From positions 23,640 through 87,639 of the forward strand of contig JAFEFG010000001.1 in the NCBI GenBank assembly GCA_018240685.1: a stretch of DNA of 64,000 bases, read 5' to 3'. Below the pieces are notes generated by a model. The model was given only the letters and a program-made list of their open reading frames with translations. It was not told the DNA's origin and did not search any database. Below are positions 8,725-18,759 of the stretch, in pieces. The position numbers were made by a program, and so were the translations under genes. This stretch comes from Pseudomonadota bacterium. GTDB lineage: Bacteria; Pseudomonadota; Alphaproteobacteria; Reyranellales; Reyranellaceae. Each line of letters starts with the position of its first letter. Position 1 is the stretch's first letter.

Positions 8725-9513
8725 ATGAGCGTATCGCGCCTGTTCGTCGAGGCTGACCTGTCCGCGGGCATCGAAGCGCCGCTCGACGAGACGCAGGCCC
8801 ACTATCTGCGTCACGTCATGCGGCGGGAAGAGGGCGCGAAGCTGTCGCTGTTCAACGGCCGCGACGGCGAATGGAGCGCAACGCTGTCCCTGCGCGGCAA
8901 GAAGGCCGCCGTGGCGACGGTTGGCGCGCGCACCCGCGAGCAGGGAACCGAGCCCGACCTGTGGCTGTGCTTCGCGCCGGTCAAGCGCACCCGGATCGAC
9001 TTCATCGCCGAGAAGGCGACCGAACTCGGCGTTTCGGCGCTGCAGCCGGTGCTGACGCAGCACACGGCGGTCGAGCGCGTCAATGTCGAGCGCCTGCGGG
9101 CCAATGCGATCGAGGCGGCCGAGCAGACCGAGCGCCTGACGGTGCCGGAAGTGCGCGAGCCGATCGGACTCGGATCCCTGCTCGATCGGTGGCCCGCCGA
9201 GCGGCGTCTGCTGATGTGCGACGAGACCGGCGGCGGCCCGCCGATCGCCGAGGCGCTGGCGCAGCTCGACGATGCGGCGCGCGCGGCACCGTGGGCGATC
9301 GTGATCGGACCCGAAGGCGGGTTCGCCGCCGCCGAACTCGCGGCGCTCCGTCGCATGAGCAATGTGACGGCTGTCGGTCTGGGCCCGCGCATCCTGCGCG
9401 CCGATACGGCGGCGCTTGCGGCGCTTGCCTGCTGGCAGGCATTGCTCGGTGACTGGCGCCGACCGACACCGCGTTTGGTCAACGATTATCGCACATCTCG
9501 GCTTACCACCTGA
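8725..9513 (+). CDS. rsmE: 16S rRNA (uracil(1498)-N3)-methyltransferase RsmE
   Basis: A 262-residue SPOUT-class methyltransferase that makes m3U1498 in 16S rRNA. The N-terminal PUA-like region contains HYLRHVMRREEGAKLSLFNG. The trefoil-knot C-terminus shows VIGPEGGFAAAEL, followed by LGPRILRADTAALAAL, the RsmE signature loops that hold SAM. The ATG at 8725 has a ribosome-binding site (AGGAG, 8716-8720), which decides it over the upstream start at 8656. It diverges from ubiA with 34 bases between starts. Confidence 0.94.
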   Translation: MSVSRLFVEADLSAGIEAPLDETQAHYLRHVMRREEGAKLSLFNGRDGEWSATLSLRGKKAAVATVGARTREQGTEPDLWLCFAPVKRTRIDFIAEKATELGVSALQPVLTQHTAVERVNVERLRANAIEAAEQTERLTVPEVREPIGLGSLLDRWPAERRLLMCDETGGGPPIAEALAQLDDAARAAPWAIVIGPEGGFAAAELAALRRMSNVTAVGLGPRILRADTAALAALACWQALLGDWRRPTPRLVNDYRTSRLTT

Positions 9514-9654
9514 GCGCTTGCGCTGGCCCCCGGCGATGTGGGAGACGGGGACTTGAACACCATGAACCAGCCGCGTTCTCGCATGAGAATTCCTTGTGTG
9601 AGACGTGCCGTCCCGCCGGGCCATGCCGCGGGATGAACAGGGAGCAATCAACGC

Positions 9655-11019
9655 ATGTCCGCACCACCAACGGGCGGCGGCACGCCGATCGAATCCCGGC
9701 GTCAGCTGATCGAATACTTCGTTGCCGGCAACAAGCCGCGTGCGCAGTGGCGCATGGGGACCGAACACGAGAAGTTCGGCTTCGACCTCAAGACGCGAAG
9801 GCCTCTGCCCTACGACGGGCCGGTGGGCGTACGCGCCGTGCTCGAAGGGCTGACGCGCTTCGGCTGGGAGCCGGTCCTGGAGGGCAACCATCCGATTGCC
9901 CTTACCCGCGGCAAGGCCAACATCACGCTCGAGCCCGGCGGCCAGTTCGAACTGTCGGGCGCGCCGCTCGAGACGCTGCATGAGACGGCGGCGGAGACGG
10001 CGCAGCACATCGCCGAGGTGAAGGAGGTCGCAGGCGGAATCGGCGCCGGTTACATCGGCCTTGGCTTCGCGCCCGACTGGAAGCGCGAGGACATCCCCTG
10101 GATGCCCAAGGGCCGCTACAAGATCATGCGCGACTACATGCCCAAGAAGGGCAAGCTCGGCCTCGACATGATGCTGCGCACCTGCACCGTGCAGACCAAT
10201 CTCGACTTCGAGTCGGAAGCCGACATGGTGAAGAAGTTCCGCGTGTCGCTCGCCCTGCAGCCGCTGGCGACGGCGCTGTTCGCCAACTCGCCGTTCCTCG
10301 AGGGCAAGCCCTCGGGCTTCAAGAGCTACCGCAGCCACATCTGGACCGACACCGACCCCGACCGCTGCGGCATGCTGCCGTTCGTGTTCGAGGACGGGTT
10401 CGGCTTCGAGCGCTATGTCGACTACATGCTCGACGTGCCGATGTACTTCGTCTACCGCGACGGCAAGTACATCGACGCCTCCGGGCAGAGCTTCCGCGAT
10501 TTCCTGAAGGGCAGGCTGCCGGCGCGGCCGGGCGAGCTCCCGACCATCAACGACTGGGCCGACCATGTCACGACGGCATTCCCCGAGGTGCGGCTCAAGC
10601 GCTACCTCGAGATGCGCGGCGCCGATTCCGGGCCAGTGCCGGCGCTGAACGCCCTGCCCGCGCTGTGGGTGGGGCTGCTCTACGAGCAGGGCGCGCTCGA
10701 TGCGGCATGGGACCTGGTGAAGGACTGGACCATCGAGGATCACGACTATTTGCGCAGCCACGCGCCGCGCGCTGGCCTGTCGACCAAGTTCCAGGGCCTG
10801 CCGCTCTCGGACCTGGCGCGCGACGTGGTGGAGATCGCGCATGCGGGCCTCAGGGCGCGCAAGCAGCTCAACGCCGAGGGCAACGACGAGACGATCTACC
10901 TGGCGCCGCTCGATCGTGCGGTGGCGAGCGGATTGGCGCCGGCCGACGAGCTGCTGGAAAAGTGGCAGGGCGAATGGCGCGGCTCGTTCGATCTGCTGTT
11001 CCGCGACTGCGCCTACTAG
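9655..11019 (+). CDS. gshA: Glutamate-cysteine ligase
   Basis: A 454-residue enzyme for the first, ATP-dependent step of glutathione synthesis. It belongs to the GCL class shared by alphaproteobacteria and plants: WRMGTEHEKFGF binds substrate, followed by LEPGGQFELSGAPLETLH, CTVQTNLDFESEADMVKKF and YVDYMLDVPMYFVYRDGKYI. Full length. A GGGAG ribosome-binding site lies about 10 bases before the ATG. The rsmE-gshA order is commonly seen in alphaproteobacteria. Confidence 0.95.
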   Translation: MSAPPTGGGTPIESRRQLIEYFVAGNKPRAQWRMGTEHEKFGFDLKTRRPLPYDGPVGVRAVLEGLTRFGWEPVLEGNHPIALTRGKANITLEPGGQFELSGAPLETLHETAAETAQHIAEVKEVAGGIGAGYIGLGFAPDWKREDIPWMPKGRYKIMRDYMPKKGKLGLDMMLRTCTVQTNLDFESEADMVKKFRVSLALQPLATALFANSPFLEGKPSGFKSYRSHIWTDTDPDRCGMLPFVFEDGFGFERYVDYMLDVPMYFVYRDGKYIDASGQSFRDFLKGRLPARPGELPTINDWADHVTTAFPEVRLKRYLEMRGADSGPVPALNALPALWVGLLYEQGALDAAWDLVKDWTIEDHDYLRSHAPRAGLSTKFQGLPLSDLARDVVEIAHAGLRARKQLNAEGNDETIYLAPLDRAVASGLAPADELLEKWQGEWRGSFDLLFRDCAY

Positions 11020-11047
11020 TAGGGCGCCGGTCGCAGGACACTTGAAC

Positions 11048-11067
11048 GGTAGCCGCTCTCGGCTATC
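11048..11067. other. Stem-loop immediately before the VOC gene start
   Basis: GGTAGCCG (11048-11055) pairs with CGGCTATC (11060-11067), eight pairs with one G-T wobble, around a CTCT loop. It lies between the gshA stop and the ATG at 11077, where no clear Shine-Dalgarno sequence is visible. It may be a weak gshA terminator or a translation-control hairpin. Confidence 0.4.
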
Positions 11068-11076
11068 GTCTGCGCC

Positions 11077-11931
11077 ATGCTCGACCGCTGCGACCGTGTC
11101 CAGATCGCCGTCCATGATGCCGCCAGGGCGGCGCAACGCTATTGCCAGCTTCTCGGCTGCGAGATTTCGCGCCGCGAGCACAGCCGCCATCTCGACGCCA
11201 GGCGCACCATCCTGGCCGTCGGCGAGAGCGAGTTCGAGCTGTGCGAGGCCGACGGTGCCGGCCGCACGCAGGACTTCCTTGCCCGCCGCGGCGAGGGGCT
11301 GATGACGGCGGGCTACTGCACCGCCGATCTCGACGGCATGATGAAGCGATGGCAGGGGCTCGGCGTCTCCTTCGACCGCGACGGCGAGCAGCTCTATCTC
11401 GGTGCCGACGTCACTTTCGGCCTGCCGATCGTGATCTCGCTCAGCACCTACCGGCCGCGCGTGGGGCCGGTCTCCTTCCTCTACGAGACCACCAACACGC
11501 TCGGCAGCGACTGGCGGCGCGCCGCCGCGCTCTATGCCGGCCTGTTCGGCCTCGACCCGGCGCGCTTCAGCGCCATCGGCAGCGAACGCTTCGGCTATGT
11601 CGGCACGCTCACCCTGTTCGATCCGCCCAACCGGCTCGACCGCATCGAGCTCAGCCAGGCGACCGACGAGGTGCAGGCGATGGGCCGCTTCGTGAAGAAG
11701 CACGGCGACTCGCTCTACATGTGCTACGTCGAGACGCACGACTGGCCCGCGATCCGCGGCCGCCTGCTCGAAGCCGGGGCGCGATATACGCCGCGCGGCT
11801 CCGATCCCGAGACCGACCCCGACGGCGGCTGGGTGCATCCGAAGGAACTGCATGGACTGCTGCTCGGCATCTCTCGCACCGGATTGGCGTGGGAGTGGTC
11901 GGGACGAGAGGATCTGGTGCCGGCGCCATGA
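11077..11931 (+). CDS. VOC superfamily (glyoxalase/dioxygenase-like) protein
   Basis: A 284-residue protein with two vicinal-oxygen-chelate half domains. The first starts CDRVQIAVHDAARAAQRYCQLLGCEI, and the second VGPVSFLYETTNTLGSDWRRAAALYAGLFGLDP, each with the beta-alpha-beta pattern of the fold. The second half has H-related metal candidates (ELHGLLLGIS near the end). The family includes ring-cleaving dioxygenases, 4-hydroxyphenylpyruvate-like enzymes and lyases, so the reaction is undetermined. The stop overlaps the next start in an ATGA arrangement, linking it to the exported protein downstream. Confidence 0.8.
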   Translation: MLDRCDRVQIAVHDAARAAQRYCQLLGCEISRREHSRHLDARRTILAVGESEFELCEADGAGRTQDFLARRGEGLMTAGYCTADLDGMMKRWQGLGVSFDRDGEQLYLGADVTFGLPIVISLSTYRPRVGPVSFLYETTNTLGSDWRRAAALYAGLFGLDPARFSAIGSERFGYVGTLTLFDPPNRLDRIELSQATDEVQAMGRFVKKHGDSLYMCYVETHDWPAIRGRLLEAGARYTPRGSDPETDPDGGWVHPKELHGLLLGISRTGLAWEWSGREDLVPAP

Positions 11932-12479
11932 AGAGACGAACCCTGATGCTCGGCCTCGCGGCGCTGCCGCTGGCCGCGACGGCGCCGGCGGCTTGGGCGC
12001 AGAGCGACGAGGGCTGGGAGACCGTGGTCGGCGCCGATCTCAGGTTCCGGCTCGAGATGCCGTCGCCGGTCGCCAAGAGCACGGCGGAGAAGGAGCAGGG
12101 GCACGCCGCACCCCGCGTCGCCTACGAGTCCAAGCGCGCCAACCAGATGTTCGACTTCGACTATGTCGACTACGAGCCGAGCTGGTTCGCCGGCCGCGAC
12201 GGCAAGGAGATCGCCCGGATGCTGGGCCGCGGCGAGGCCGAGAAGGCCTTCCCGCTGGCCAAGTTCAAGTATGTCCGCGACGAGCCGGTGACGCTGCAGG
12301 GCTGGGACGGCTATGCCCTCGACATCGAGGGCGAGGACGGCGGCCTGGTCATGATGCGCACCTACCTGGTGAAGGACCGGCTCTATCGTCTGCTGACGAC
12401 GGCGCAGGCCGACATGAGGACCCGCAGCGCAGCACTGCGCTTCATCGACTCGCTGCGCCTGGCGGAGACGAAGCAGTAG
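11928..12479 (+). CDS. Exported hypothetical protein
   Basis: A 183-residue protein with a clear signal peptide: MKRRTLMLGLAALPLAATAP, with cleavage after AAWAQ. The mature region begins EGWETVVGADLRFRLEMPSP and is rich in charged residues with an alpha-beta pattern. I recognise no catalytic motif. The stretch LRFRLEMPSP followed later by YLVKDRLYRLLTTAQADMR is typical of short periplasmic proteins of unknown role. The start overlaps the VOC gene stop (ATGA), so they are translationally coupled. Confidence 0.8.
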   Translation: MKRRTLMLGLAALPLAATAPAAWAQSDEGWETVVGADLRFRLEMPSPVAKSTAEKEQGHAAPRVAYESKRANQMFDFDYVDYEPSWFAGRDGKEIARMLGRGEAEKAFPLAKFKYVRDEPVTLQGWDGYALDIEGEDGGLVMMRTYLVKDRLYRLLTTAQADMRTRSAALRFIDSLRLAETKQ

Positions 12480-12497
12480 CGGGCGGAGGGAGTGGCG

Positions 12498-13484
12498 ATG
12501 CGTATCTGCGTGTTCGGGGCCGGATCGATCGGCGGCAACTTCGCAGCCCGGCTGGCCGAGGCCGGCAACGAGGTCTCGGTCGTGGTCCGCGGCGCGCATC
12601 TCGAGGCGATCCGCCGCAACGGCCTGACGCTGCTGACGGGCGACAGGAAGATCGTGGCGCCGGTGCGCGCCAGCGACCGGCCGGCCGATCTCGGCCCGCA
12701 GGACGTCGTGCTGACGACGATGAAGGCCTCCGGCCTCGCCGCGCTCGCCGAGACGGTGGGCCCGCTGCTGGGCGCCGACACGCCGGTCGTGTTCGTGCAG
12801 AACGGCATTCCGTGGTGGTACGGCCATGGCCTCGCGCCGTCGCGGCCGCCTGCGCCCGACCTGTCGCGGCTCGATCCCGGCGGCGCGCTGGCGAAGGCGG
12901 TCGGCGTCGAGCGCACCATCGGCGCCGTCGTCACCTCCTCCAACCACGTCATCGAGCCGGGCGTCGTGCGCAACATCTCGCCCGACCGCAACACGCTGTG
13001 GGTGGGCGAGACCGACGACCGCCAGAGCGACCGCCTCAAGGCCATCCGTGCCACGCTCAAGGCCGCCGGCATCGCCTCGCCCGAGACGACCGACATCCGC
13101 TACGACGTCTGGCACAAGCTGATGGCCAACTTCACCGGCTCGACGCTCTGCCTCATCCTGCGCGAGCCGACCACGATCCAGAAGACGCCGATGGTGAACC
13201 GCCTCGCCCGCCGCGCCCATGCCGAGGCGCTGGCGATCGCGGCCGCCCACGGCGTCCATCTCGACGACAGTCCCGAGGTCCGCTACGGGCCGGGCCGCGT
13301 CTATCCCGATCACCGGCCCTCGATCCTGCAGGACTACGAGCTCGGCCGGCCGATGGAGATCGAGGCCATCGTGCGCGCGCCGCTCGCCTTCGCTCGCAGC
13401 GCCGGCCTCGACACGCCGACCCTCGACGCGATCGAATCGCTCTGCGTCAGCCTCGCGGTCTCGAAGGGGCTGTACGCCCTCTGA
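12498..13484 (+). CDS. 2-dehydropantoate 2-reductase family protein (PanE/ApbA-like)
   Basis: A 328-residue NADPH-dependent reductase of the ketopantoate reductase family. The N-terminus MRICVFGAGSIGGNFAARLA is the dinucleotide-binding GxGxxG. Next come DVVLTTMKASGL and the active-site segment VWHKLMANFTGSTLCLILRE, in which K and N match the PanE catalytic pattern. A ribosome-binding site GGAGG at 12485-12489 is 8 bases from the ATG at 12498 but only 2 from an upstream GTG at 12492, so I choose the ATG. Many genomes carry several paralogues, so the true substrate may not be ketopantoate. Its stop directly abuts the convergent tldD stop. Confidence 0.85.
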   Translation: MRICVFGAGSIGGNFAARLAEAGNEVSVVVRGAHLEAIRRNGLTLLTGDRKIVAPVRASDRPADLGPQDVVLTTMKASGLAALAETVGPLLGADTPVVFVQNGIPWWYGHGLAPSRPPAPDLSRLDPGGALAKAVGVERTIGAVVTSSNHVIEPGVVRNISPDRNTLWVGETDDRQSDRLKAIRATLKAAGIASPETTDIRYDVWHKLMANFTGSTLCLILREPTTIQKTPMVNRLARRAHAEALAIAAAHGVHLDDSPEVRYGPGRVYPDHRPSILQDYELGRPMEIEAIVRAPLAFARSAGLDTPTLDAIESLCVSLAVSKGLYAL

Positions 13485-14933
13485 TCACCCCGTCGCCGTG
13501 CCGCCGACGGTGATGGCGTCGAGCCGCAGGGTCGGCTGGCCGACGCCGACCGGCACGCCCTGGCCGTCCTTGCCGCAGGTACCGATGCCGGGATCGAGCG
13601 CCATGTCGTTGCCGACCATGCCGACGCGCGTGAGCGCCTCGGAGCCGGCGCCGATCAGGGTCGCGCCCTTCACCGGCCGGGTGATCTTGCCGTTCTCGAT
13701 CAGGTAGCCCTCGGTGACGCTGAACACGAACTTGCCCGACACGATGTCGACCTGCCCGCCGCCGAAGTTGGCGCAATAGAGGCCCTTCTTCACCGAGGCG
13801 ATGATCTCCTTGGGATCCTTGTCCCCGCCCAGCATGATGGTGTTGGTCATGCGCGGCATCGGTGCATGGGCATGGCTCTGGCGCCGGCCGTTGCCGGTCG
13901 GCTTCACGCCCATCAGGCGCGCGTTCATGCGGTCCTGCATCAGCCCGACCAGCCGGCCGTTCTCGATCAGCACGTTGCGCTGCGTCGGCGTGCCCTCGTC
14001 GTCGATGGTGAGCGAGCCGCGACGGTCCGAGAGCGTGCCGTCATCCACGACCGTCACGCCCGGCGAGGCCACCATCTCGCCCATCAGGTGGGTGAACATG
14101 GAGGTCTTCTTGCGGTGGAAGTCGCCCTCCAGCCCGTGCCCGACCGCCTCGTGCCACAGCACGCCCGACCAGCCTGAGCCCAGCACCACCGGCATCTCGC
14201 CCGCCGGCGCGTCGATCGAGTCGAGATTGACCAGCGCCTGGCGGATCGCCTCGTCGGCTTCCTTCTTCCAGTAGTCGGGATGGAAGATGTCGCCATAGGC
14301 GGCGCGGCGGCCGCTGCCGGTGCTGCCGGCCTCGAGCCGGCTGCCGTCGGCGCACACCACGCTGACGTTCAGCCGCACCAGCGGCCGCACGTCGGCGGCG
14401 CGCCAGCCATTGGCGCGGATGATCTCGACCACCTGCCACGAGCCCGCCAGCGAGATCGAGACCTGCCGCGCCTTGGGTTCCTTGGTGCGGACGTAGGCGT
14501 CGATCTCCTGCAGGAGCTTCACCTTCTTCTCGAAGCCCTCGCCGTCGATCGGGTTGTCGTCGGCATAGAGCAGGCGGTTGGTGCCGCGCGGCGATTCATC
14601 GGACTTGCCCGACTTGCCGGAGCGCACCGCCTTGACGGTGTCGGCGGCGCGCTTCAGCGCCTTCTCGTCCAGCGCCGAGGCATGGGCGAAGCCGGTCGCC
14701 TCGCCTGCGACAGAACGCAGGCCGAAGCCCTGGGTGGTGTCGTAGGCGGCACTCTTCAGCTTGCCGTCGTCGAAGCTCAGGCTCTCGCTCTGCACATATT
14801 CCAGGAACAGCTCGCCGTCGTCGCAGCCCTTGAGCGCCTCGTCGACCATCTTCTCGGTCTTGCGCTGGTCGAGCGCACCCTTGCCGAAGAACAGCCCGTC
14901 GGCGGTGGCGAGATGGTTGATGCCCTTTGCCAT
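13485..14933 (-). CDS. tldD: Metalloprotease TldD
   Basis: A 482-residue TldD subunit of the TldD/TldE zinc protease, which degrades unfolded peptides and matures some ribosomal peptides. The metal and catalytic motif HEAVGHGLEGD lies at residues 261-271 (HExxxH), with a further C-terminal segment MTNTIMLGG. TldD acts with TldE/PmbA, which is not encoded here. I start at the ATG at 14933 (MAKGINHLATADGLFFG), not at the longer frame to 14978, whose extra residues look non-coding. Confidence 0.93.
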   Translation of the reverse strand: MAKGINHLATADGLFFGKGALDQRKTEKMVDEALKGCDDGELFLEYVQSESLSFDDGKLKSAAYDTTQGFGLRSVAGEATGFAHASALDEKALKRAADTVKAVRSGKSGKSDESPRGTNRLLYADDNPIDGEGFEKKVKLLQEIDAYVRTKEPKARQVSISLAGSWQVVEIIRANGWRAADVRPLVRLNVSVVCADGSRLEAGSTGSGRRAAYGDIFHPDYWKKEADEAIRQALVNLDSIDAPAGEMPVVLGSGWSGVLWHEAVGHGLEGDFHRKKTSMFTHLMGEMVASPGVTVVDDGTLSDRRGSLTIDDEGTPTQRNVLIENGRLVGLMQDRMNARLMGVKPTGNGRRQSHAHAPMPRMTNTIMLGGDKDPKEIIASVKKGLYCANFGGGQVDIVSGKFVFSVTEGYLIENGKITRPVKGATLIGAGSEALTRVGMVGNDMALDPGIGTCGKDGQGVPVGVGQPTLRLDAITVGGTATG

Positions 14934-14980
14934 TCGAACGCACCTTTCATGCGGACCGCAGGCTTCGGGCCCGCTCAAAT

Positions 14981-14993
14981 CCCCGCTACGGGG
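14981..14993 (-). terminator. Short hairpin after the quinone-oxidoreductase-like gene
   Basis: CCCCG-CTA-CGGGG forms a perfect 5-bp stem just past the stop at 15000. It is followed on the minus strand by ATTTGAG, a weak T-rich tail. It may attenuate read-through into tldD. Confidence 0.4.
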
Positions 14994-14999
14994 AGAGTC

Positions 15000-15971
15000 C
15001 TATACGACCAGGACGATCTTGCCAAAATGGGCATTGGCCTTCATGTGCGCAAGCGCGGCGGCGGCCTCGGCGAGGGGGAAGGTGCGGTCGATCGGCAGGC
15101 TGAGCTTGCCGGCCTCGATCGCCGGCCACAGGTCCCTGCGGGCCGCCTGGACGATGTCCCGCACCTCCTCGGGCGAGCGGGTGCGGAAGGTGACGCCGAT
15201 ATAGTCGATGCGCTTCAGTGCATGGAGGTCGAAGTTGAACTCGCCCTTCATGCCGCCCAGCCGGCCGACATTGACGATGCGGCCGAGGATGGCGGCGGCC
15301 TCCATGTTCTGGTTCATGACGCCGCCCGAGACCTGGTCGACGATCAGGTCGACGCCCTTGCCGCCGGTCGCTTCCTTGACCTTCTCCGGCCACGTCGGGT
15401 CGCGGGTGTCGAGGGCGAGGTCACAGCCGAACTCCGCGAGGCGGGCGCGGCGGGCGTCGTTGGTCGAGGTGCCCATCACGACGCTGGCGCCCAGGTGCCT
15501 GGCGATCTGCATGCCGAGCAGGCCGACGCCCGAGCTGGCGCCCTGGATCAGGACCGACTCGCCCTTCTTGAGCCGGCCGGCGCCGGCCAGCGCATTGTGC
15601 ATGGTCTGCACCGCCACCGGCATGCAGGCGGCCTGCTCCCAGCTCATGTTGTTGGCGGGCACCTTGTGGGCACGGCCGGCATCGGCGACGGCATATTCGG
15701 CGAAGCCGCCCCCGACCGAGCTCATGACGCGATCGCCGGGCTTGAACTCCTGCACCGCGCTGCCGACCGCCTCGACCTCGCCGGCGCATTCCAGCCCCAC
15801 GATCGTGCCCGGCCCGCCGATGGCGCCGTGGCGATGGCCGGCCGCGACGCCGAGATCGGCGCGGTTGAGCGAGGCCGCCTTCACCCGGATCAGGATTTCG
15901 TTGGGTTTCGGCGCGGGCTTGGCCACCTCGCCGATGCCGACGCCCTTTTCGCCCACCACGACTGCCTTCAT
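15000..15971 (-). CDS. Zinc-independent medium-chain dehydrogenase / quinone oxidoreductase family protein
   Basis: A 323-residue MDR protein. The catalytic-domain opening is MKAVVVGEKGVGIGEVAKPA. The cofactor site is IQGASSGVGLLGMQIARHLG around residue 148, the usual A-x-x-G-V-G of quinone oxidoreductases. The catalytic-zinc ligands of alcohol dehydrogenases are not evident. It probably reduces quinones or enones with NADPH. It diverges from the HpcG-like gene, and two palindromes lie in the 371-bp gap, which suggests shared control. Confidence 0.85.
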   Translation of the reverse strand: MKAVVVGEKGVGIGEVAKPAPKPNEILIRVKAASLNRADLGVAAGHRHGAIGGPGTIVGLECAGEVEAVGSAVQEFKPGDRVMSSVGGGFAEYAVADAGRAHKVPANNMSWEQAACMPVAVQTMHNALAGAGRLKKGESVLIQGASSGVGLLGMQIARHLGASVVMGTSTNDARRARLAEFGCDLALDTRDPTWPEKVKEATGGKGVDLIVDQVSGGVMNQNMEAAAILGRIVNVGRLGGMKGEFNFDLHALKRIDYIGVTFRTRSPEEVRDIVQAARRDLWPAIEAGKLSLPIDRTFPLAEAAAALAHMKANAHFGKIVLVV

Positions 15972-16031
15972 GACGACGCTCCTCGTTCATTAGAAAAATC
16001 GACTTGCCTTCGCGCGCCAACGCTGGGTCTC

Positions 16032-16071
16032 CCTTTTTAAAAGGAGAATAAAAACGTTACCGCGCGGTAAC
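16032..16071. promoter_or_regulatory. Two adjacent palindromes in the divergent promoter region
   Basis: CCTTTTTAAAAGG at 16032-16044 is a symmetrical AT-rich palindrome, and GTTACCGCGCGGTAAC at 16056-16071 is a perfect 16-bp palindrome. Both lie in the 371-bp gap between the divergent reductase-like (start 15971) and hydratase (start 16343) genes. The second is a convincing operator for a dimeric regulator. No regulator gene adjoins it. Confidence 0.6.
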
Positions 16072-16342
16072 CGGCCTTTCGCGCATGAGCTTTTCTTGAC
16101 CGAAAATCGCTCGCCGTGCGCGGTGTCCGCGGTTCGTGCGGCACAAGCATAGCGCGCCCGACGATGGCGCACGATTCCGGTCGCCACCGGGCGCGGCTTC
16201 GCACTTCGCGCAGCGAACCGCCTCTGGCCGCCGGCGCTTGACGATGGTCCGCCGGCACACCCAAGGTCGCCGCAACGCCCGCATAACCAGCGCACAACCG
16301 GCGCACGACGAGCGGACCGGGCGACCCAGGGGAGGACGGATC

Positions 16343-17146
<804 letters not shown>

Positions 17147-17176
17147 CCCCGGGGGCGTCCGCCCCTCGCTTCGTCT

Positions 17177-17210
17177 GATCGCGGCGCCGCCGGATCGGGC
17201 GGCCGCGATC
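17177..17210. terminator. Inverted repeat between convergent genes
   Basis: GATCGCGGC (17177-17185) pairs with GCCGCGATC (17202-17210), a perfect 9-bp stem extended inward by further G-C pairs. It lies in the 71-bp gap between the convergent hydratase and acyl-CoA ligase genes. No T-run follows on either side. Confidence 0.5.
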
Positions 17211-17217
17211 GTGCGCC

Positions 17218-18759
17218 TCACACGATCCTGCTTTCGCGGCCTTCCCAGTAGCGGTCGCGCAGCAGGCGCTTGTAGAGCTTGCCGGTGGGATGGCGCGGCA
17301 GTTCCGGCTCGAAGTCGATGCTGCGCGGGCACTTGATCGCCGAGAGGTGCTGCTTGCAGTAGGCGATCAGCTCCTCGGCCAGGGCCGGGCCGGCATCGGC
17401 CCAGTGGCGCGGCTGGACCACGGCCTTCACCTCCTCGCCGAAGTCGGGATTGGGCACGCCGAACACGGCGCAGTCCATGACCTTGGGATGGTTGATGAGG
17501 AGGTTCTCGGCTTCCTGCGGGTAGATGTTCACGCCGCCGGAGATGATCATGAACGCCTTGCGGTCGGTCAGGTGCAGGTAGCCGTCGGCATCGACGTAGC
17601 CCACGTCGCCCAGCGTGCTCCAGCCCTTGGGATGGCGCGACTCGGCCGTCTTCCTGGCGTCGTTGTGGTATTCGAACGGGCGGCCCTCGGCGAAGTAGAT
17701 CGTGCCGGGCTCGCCCTGGGGCAGCTCGTTGCCCTCGTCGTCGCAGATCTTGAGCTTGCCGACGACGGCGCGACCGACCGTGCCCTTGTGCGCCAGCCAT
17801 TCGGCCGAGTTGCACAGGGTGAGGCCGTTGCCCTCGGTGCCGGCATAGTATTCCCAGATCACCGGCCCCCACCACGCGATCATCTGCTCCTTCACCGGGA
17901 TGGGGCAGGGGGCGGCGGCATGGATGGCGCACGTGAGCGACGAGACGTCGTACTTGCGTCGCACCTCCTCGGGCAGCTTGAGGAAACGCACGAACATGGT
18001 CGGCACGAGCTGCGTGTGCGTGGCGTGGTACTTCTCGACCAGCCGCAGATACTCCTCGGCGTCGAAATGCTCCATGACGATCGAGGTGCCGCCCAGCCGC
18101 ATGACGCTCATGTTGAAGCGCAGCGGAGCGGCGTGATAGAGCGGCGCCGGCGACAGATAGATCGTGTCCTCGTTGATGCCGTAGATCCTGCTGGTGATCT
18201 GCAGCAGCGGGTTCTCCGCATCGATGGGCTGCGGCTCGACCACCGGCAGCACGCCCTTGGGCCGCCCCGTGGTGCCGGACGAATAGAGCATGTCGTGGCC
18301 GGCGGTCTCGTCGGCGATGCGGGTCGCGGGATACGCGGCCACCGCCTCCTCCCACGACTCGTAGCCGGGGAGGGTGCCGTCGATCATGTAGCGCCGCGTG
18401 ACGCCCGCCATCAGCGGCGCCAGCTCGGCCGCGCGGTCGGCAAGGTGGTGCGAGGTGACGAAGAGCTTCGCGCCGCAGTCGCCGACGATGTAGTCCACCT
18501 CGGCGGCGGTCAGGCGCGAGCTGATGGCGGTGTAGATCAGGCCCGAGCGCTGGGCGCCCCAGCAGATCTCGAAGAAGCGCGGATGGTTCTCCAGGAACAG
18601 GGCGACATGGTCGCCCGGCTTCAGGCCGGCGGCGCGGAAGAGCTGGGCGATGCGGTTGGACTGGTCGTCGAGCTGCCGGTAGGTGACGGTCTCGCCGGTG
18701 GCGGCCATGACATAGGCCGGCTTGTCGGGATGCTTCTGGGCGTGGATATACGGATGCAC
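17218..18759 (-). CDS. AMP-dependent acyl-CoA synthetase/ligase
   Basis: A 513-residue adenylate-forming ligase that activates a carboxylic acid to its CoA thioester. Markers are the P-loop-like MLYSSGTTGRPKGVL (about residue 172), EYYAGTEGNGLTLCN in the acyl-adenylate core, GWSTLGDVGYVDADGYLHLT and, near the C-terminus, PRSIDFEPELPRHPTGKLYK with the catalytic lysine. I choose the GTG start at 18759, 10 bases after GGAGG on the coding strand; the frame upstream to 18927 runs toward the tRNA and is unlikely to be translated. The substrate chain length is uncertain. Confidence 0.88.
   Translation of the reverse strand: MHPYIHAQKHPDKPAYVMAATGETVTYRQLDDQSNRIAQLFRAAGLKPGDHVALFLENHPRFFEICWGAQRSGLIYTAISSRLTAAEVDYIVGDCGAKLFVTSHHLADRAAELAPLMAGVTRRYMIDGTLPGYESWEEAVAAYPATRIADETAGHDMLYSSGTTGRPKGVLPVVEPQPIDAENPLLQITSRIYGINEDTIYLSPAPLYHAAPLRFNMSVMRLGGTSIVMEHFDAEEYLRLVEKYHATHTQLVPTMFVRFLKLPEEVRRKYDVSSLTCAIHAAAPCPIPVKEQMIAWWGPVIWEYYAGTEGNGLTLCNSAEWLAHKGTVGRAVVGKLKICDDEGNELPQGEPGTIYFAEGRPFEYHNDARKTAESRHPKGWSTLGDVGYVDADGYLHLTDRKAFMIISGGVNIYPQEAENLLINHPKVMDCAVFGVPNPDFGEEVKAVVQPRHWADAGPALAEELIAYCKQHLSAIKCPRSIDFEPELPRHPTGKLYKRLLRDRYWEGRESRIV

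Noticed and set aside
8698..11853. A 1051-codon open frame on the minus strand opposite rsmE, gshA and the VOC gene
   Set aside because: High-GC codon bias keeps the opposite frame open; its translation is arginine/alanine/histidine-rich and matches no family, while the plus-strand genes are clear.
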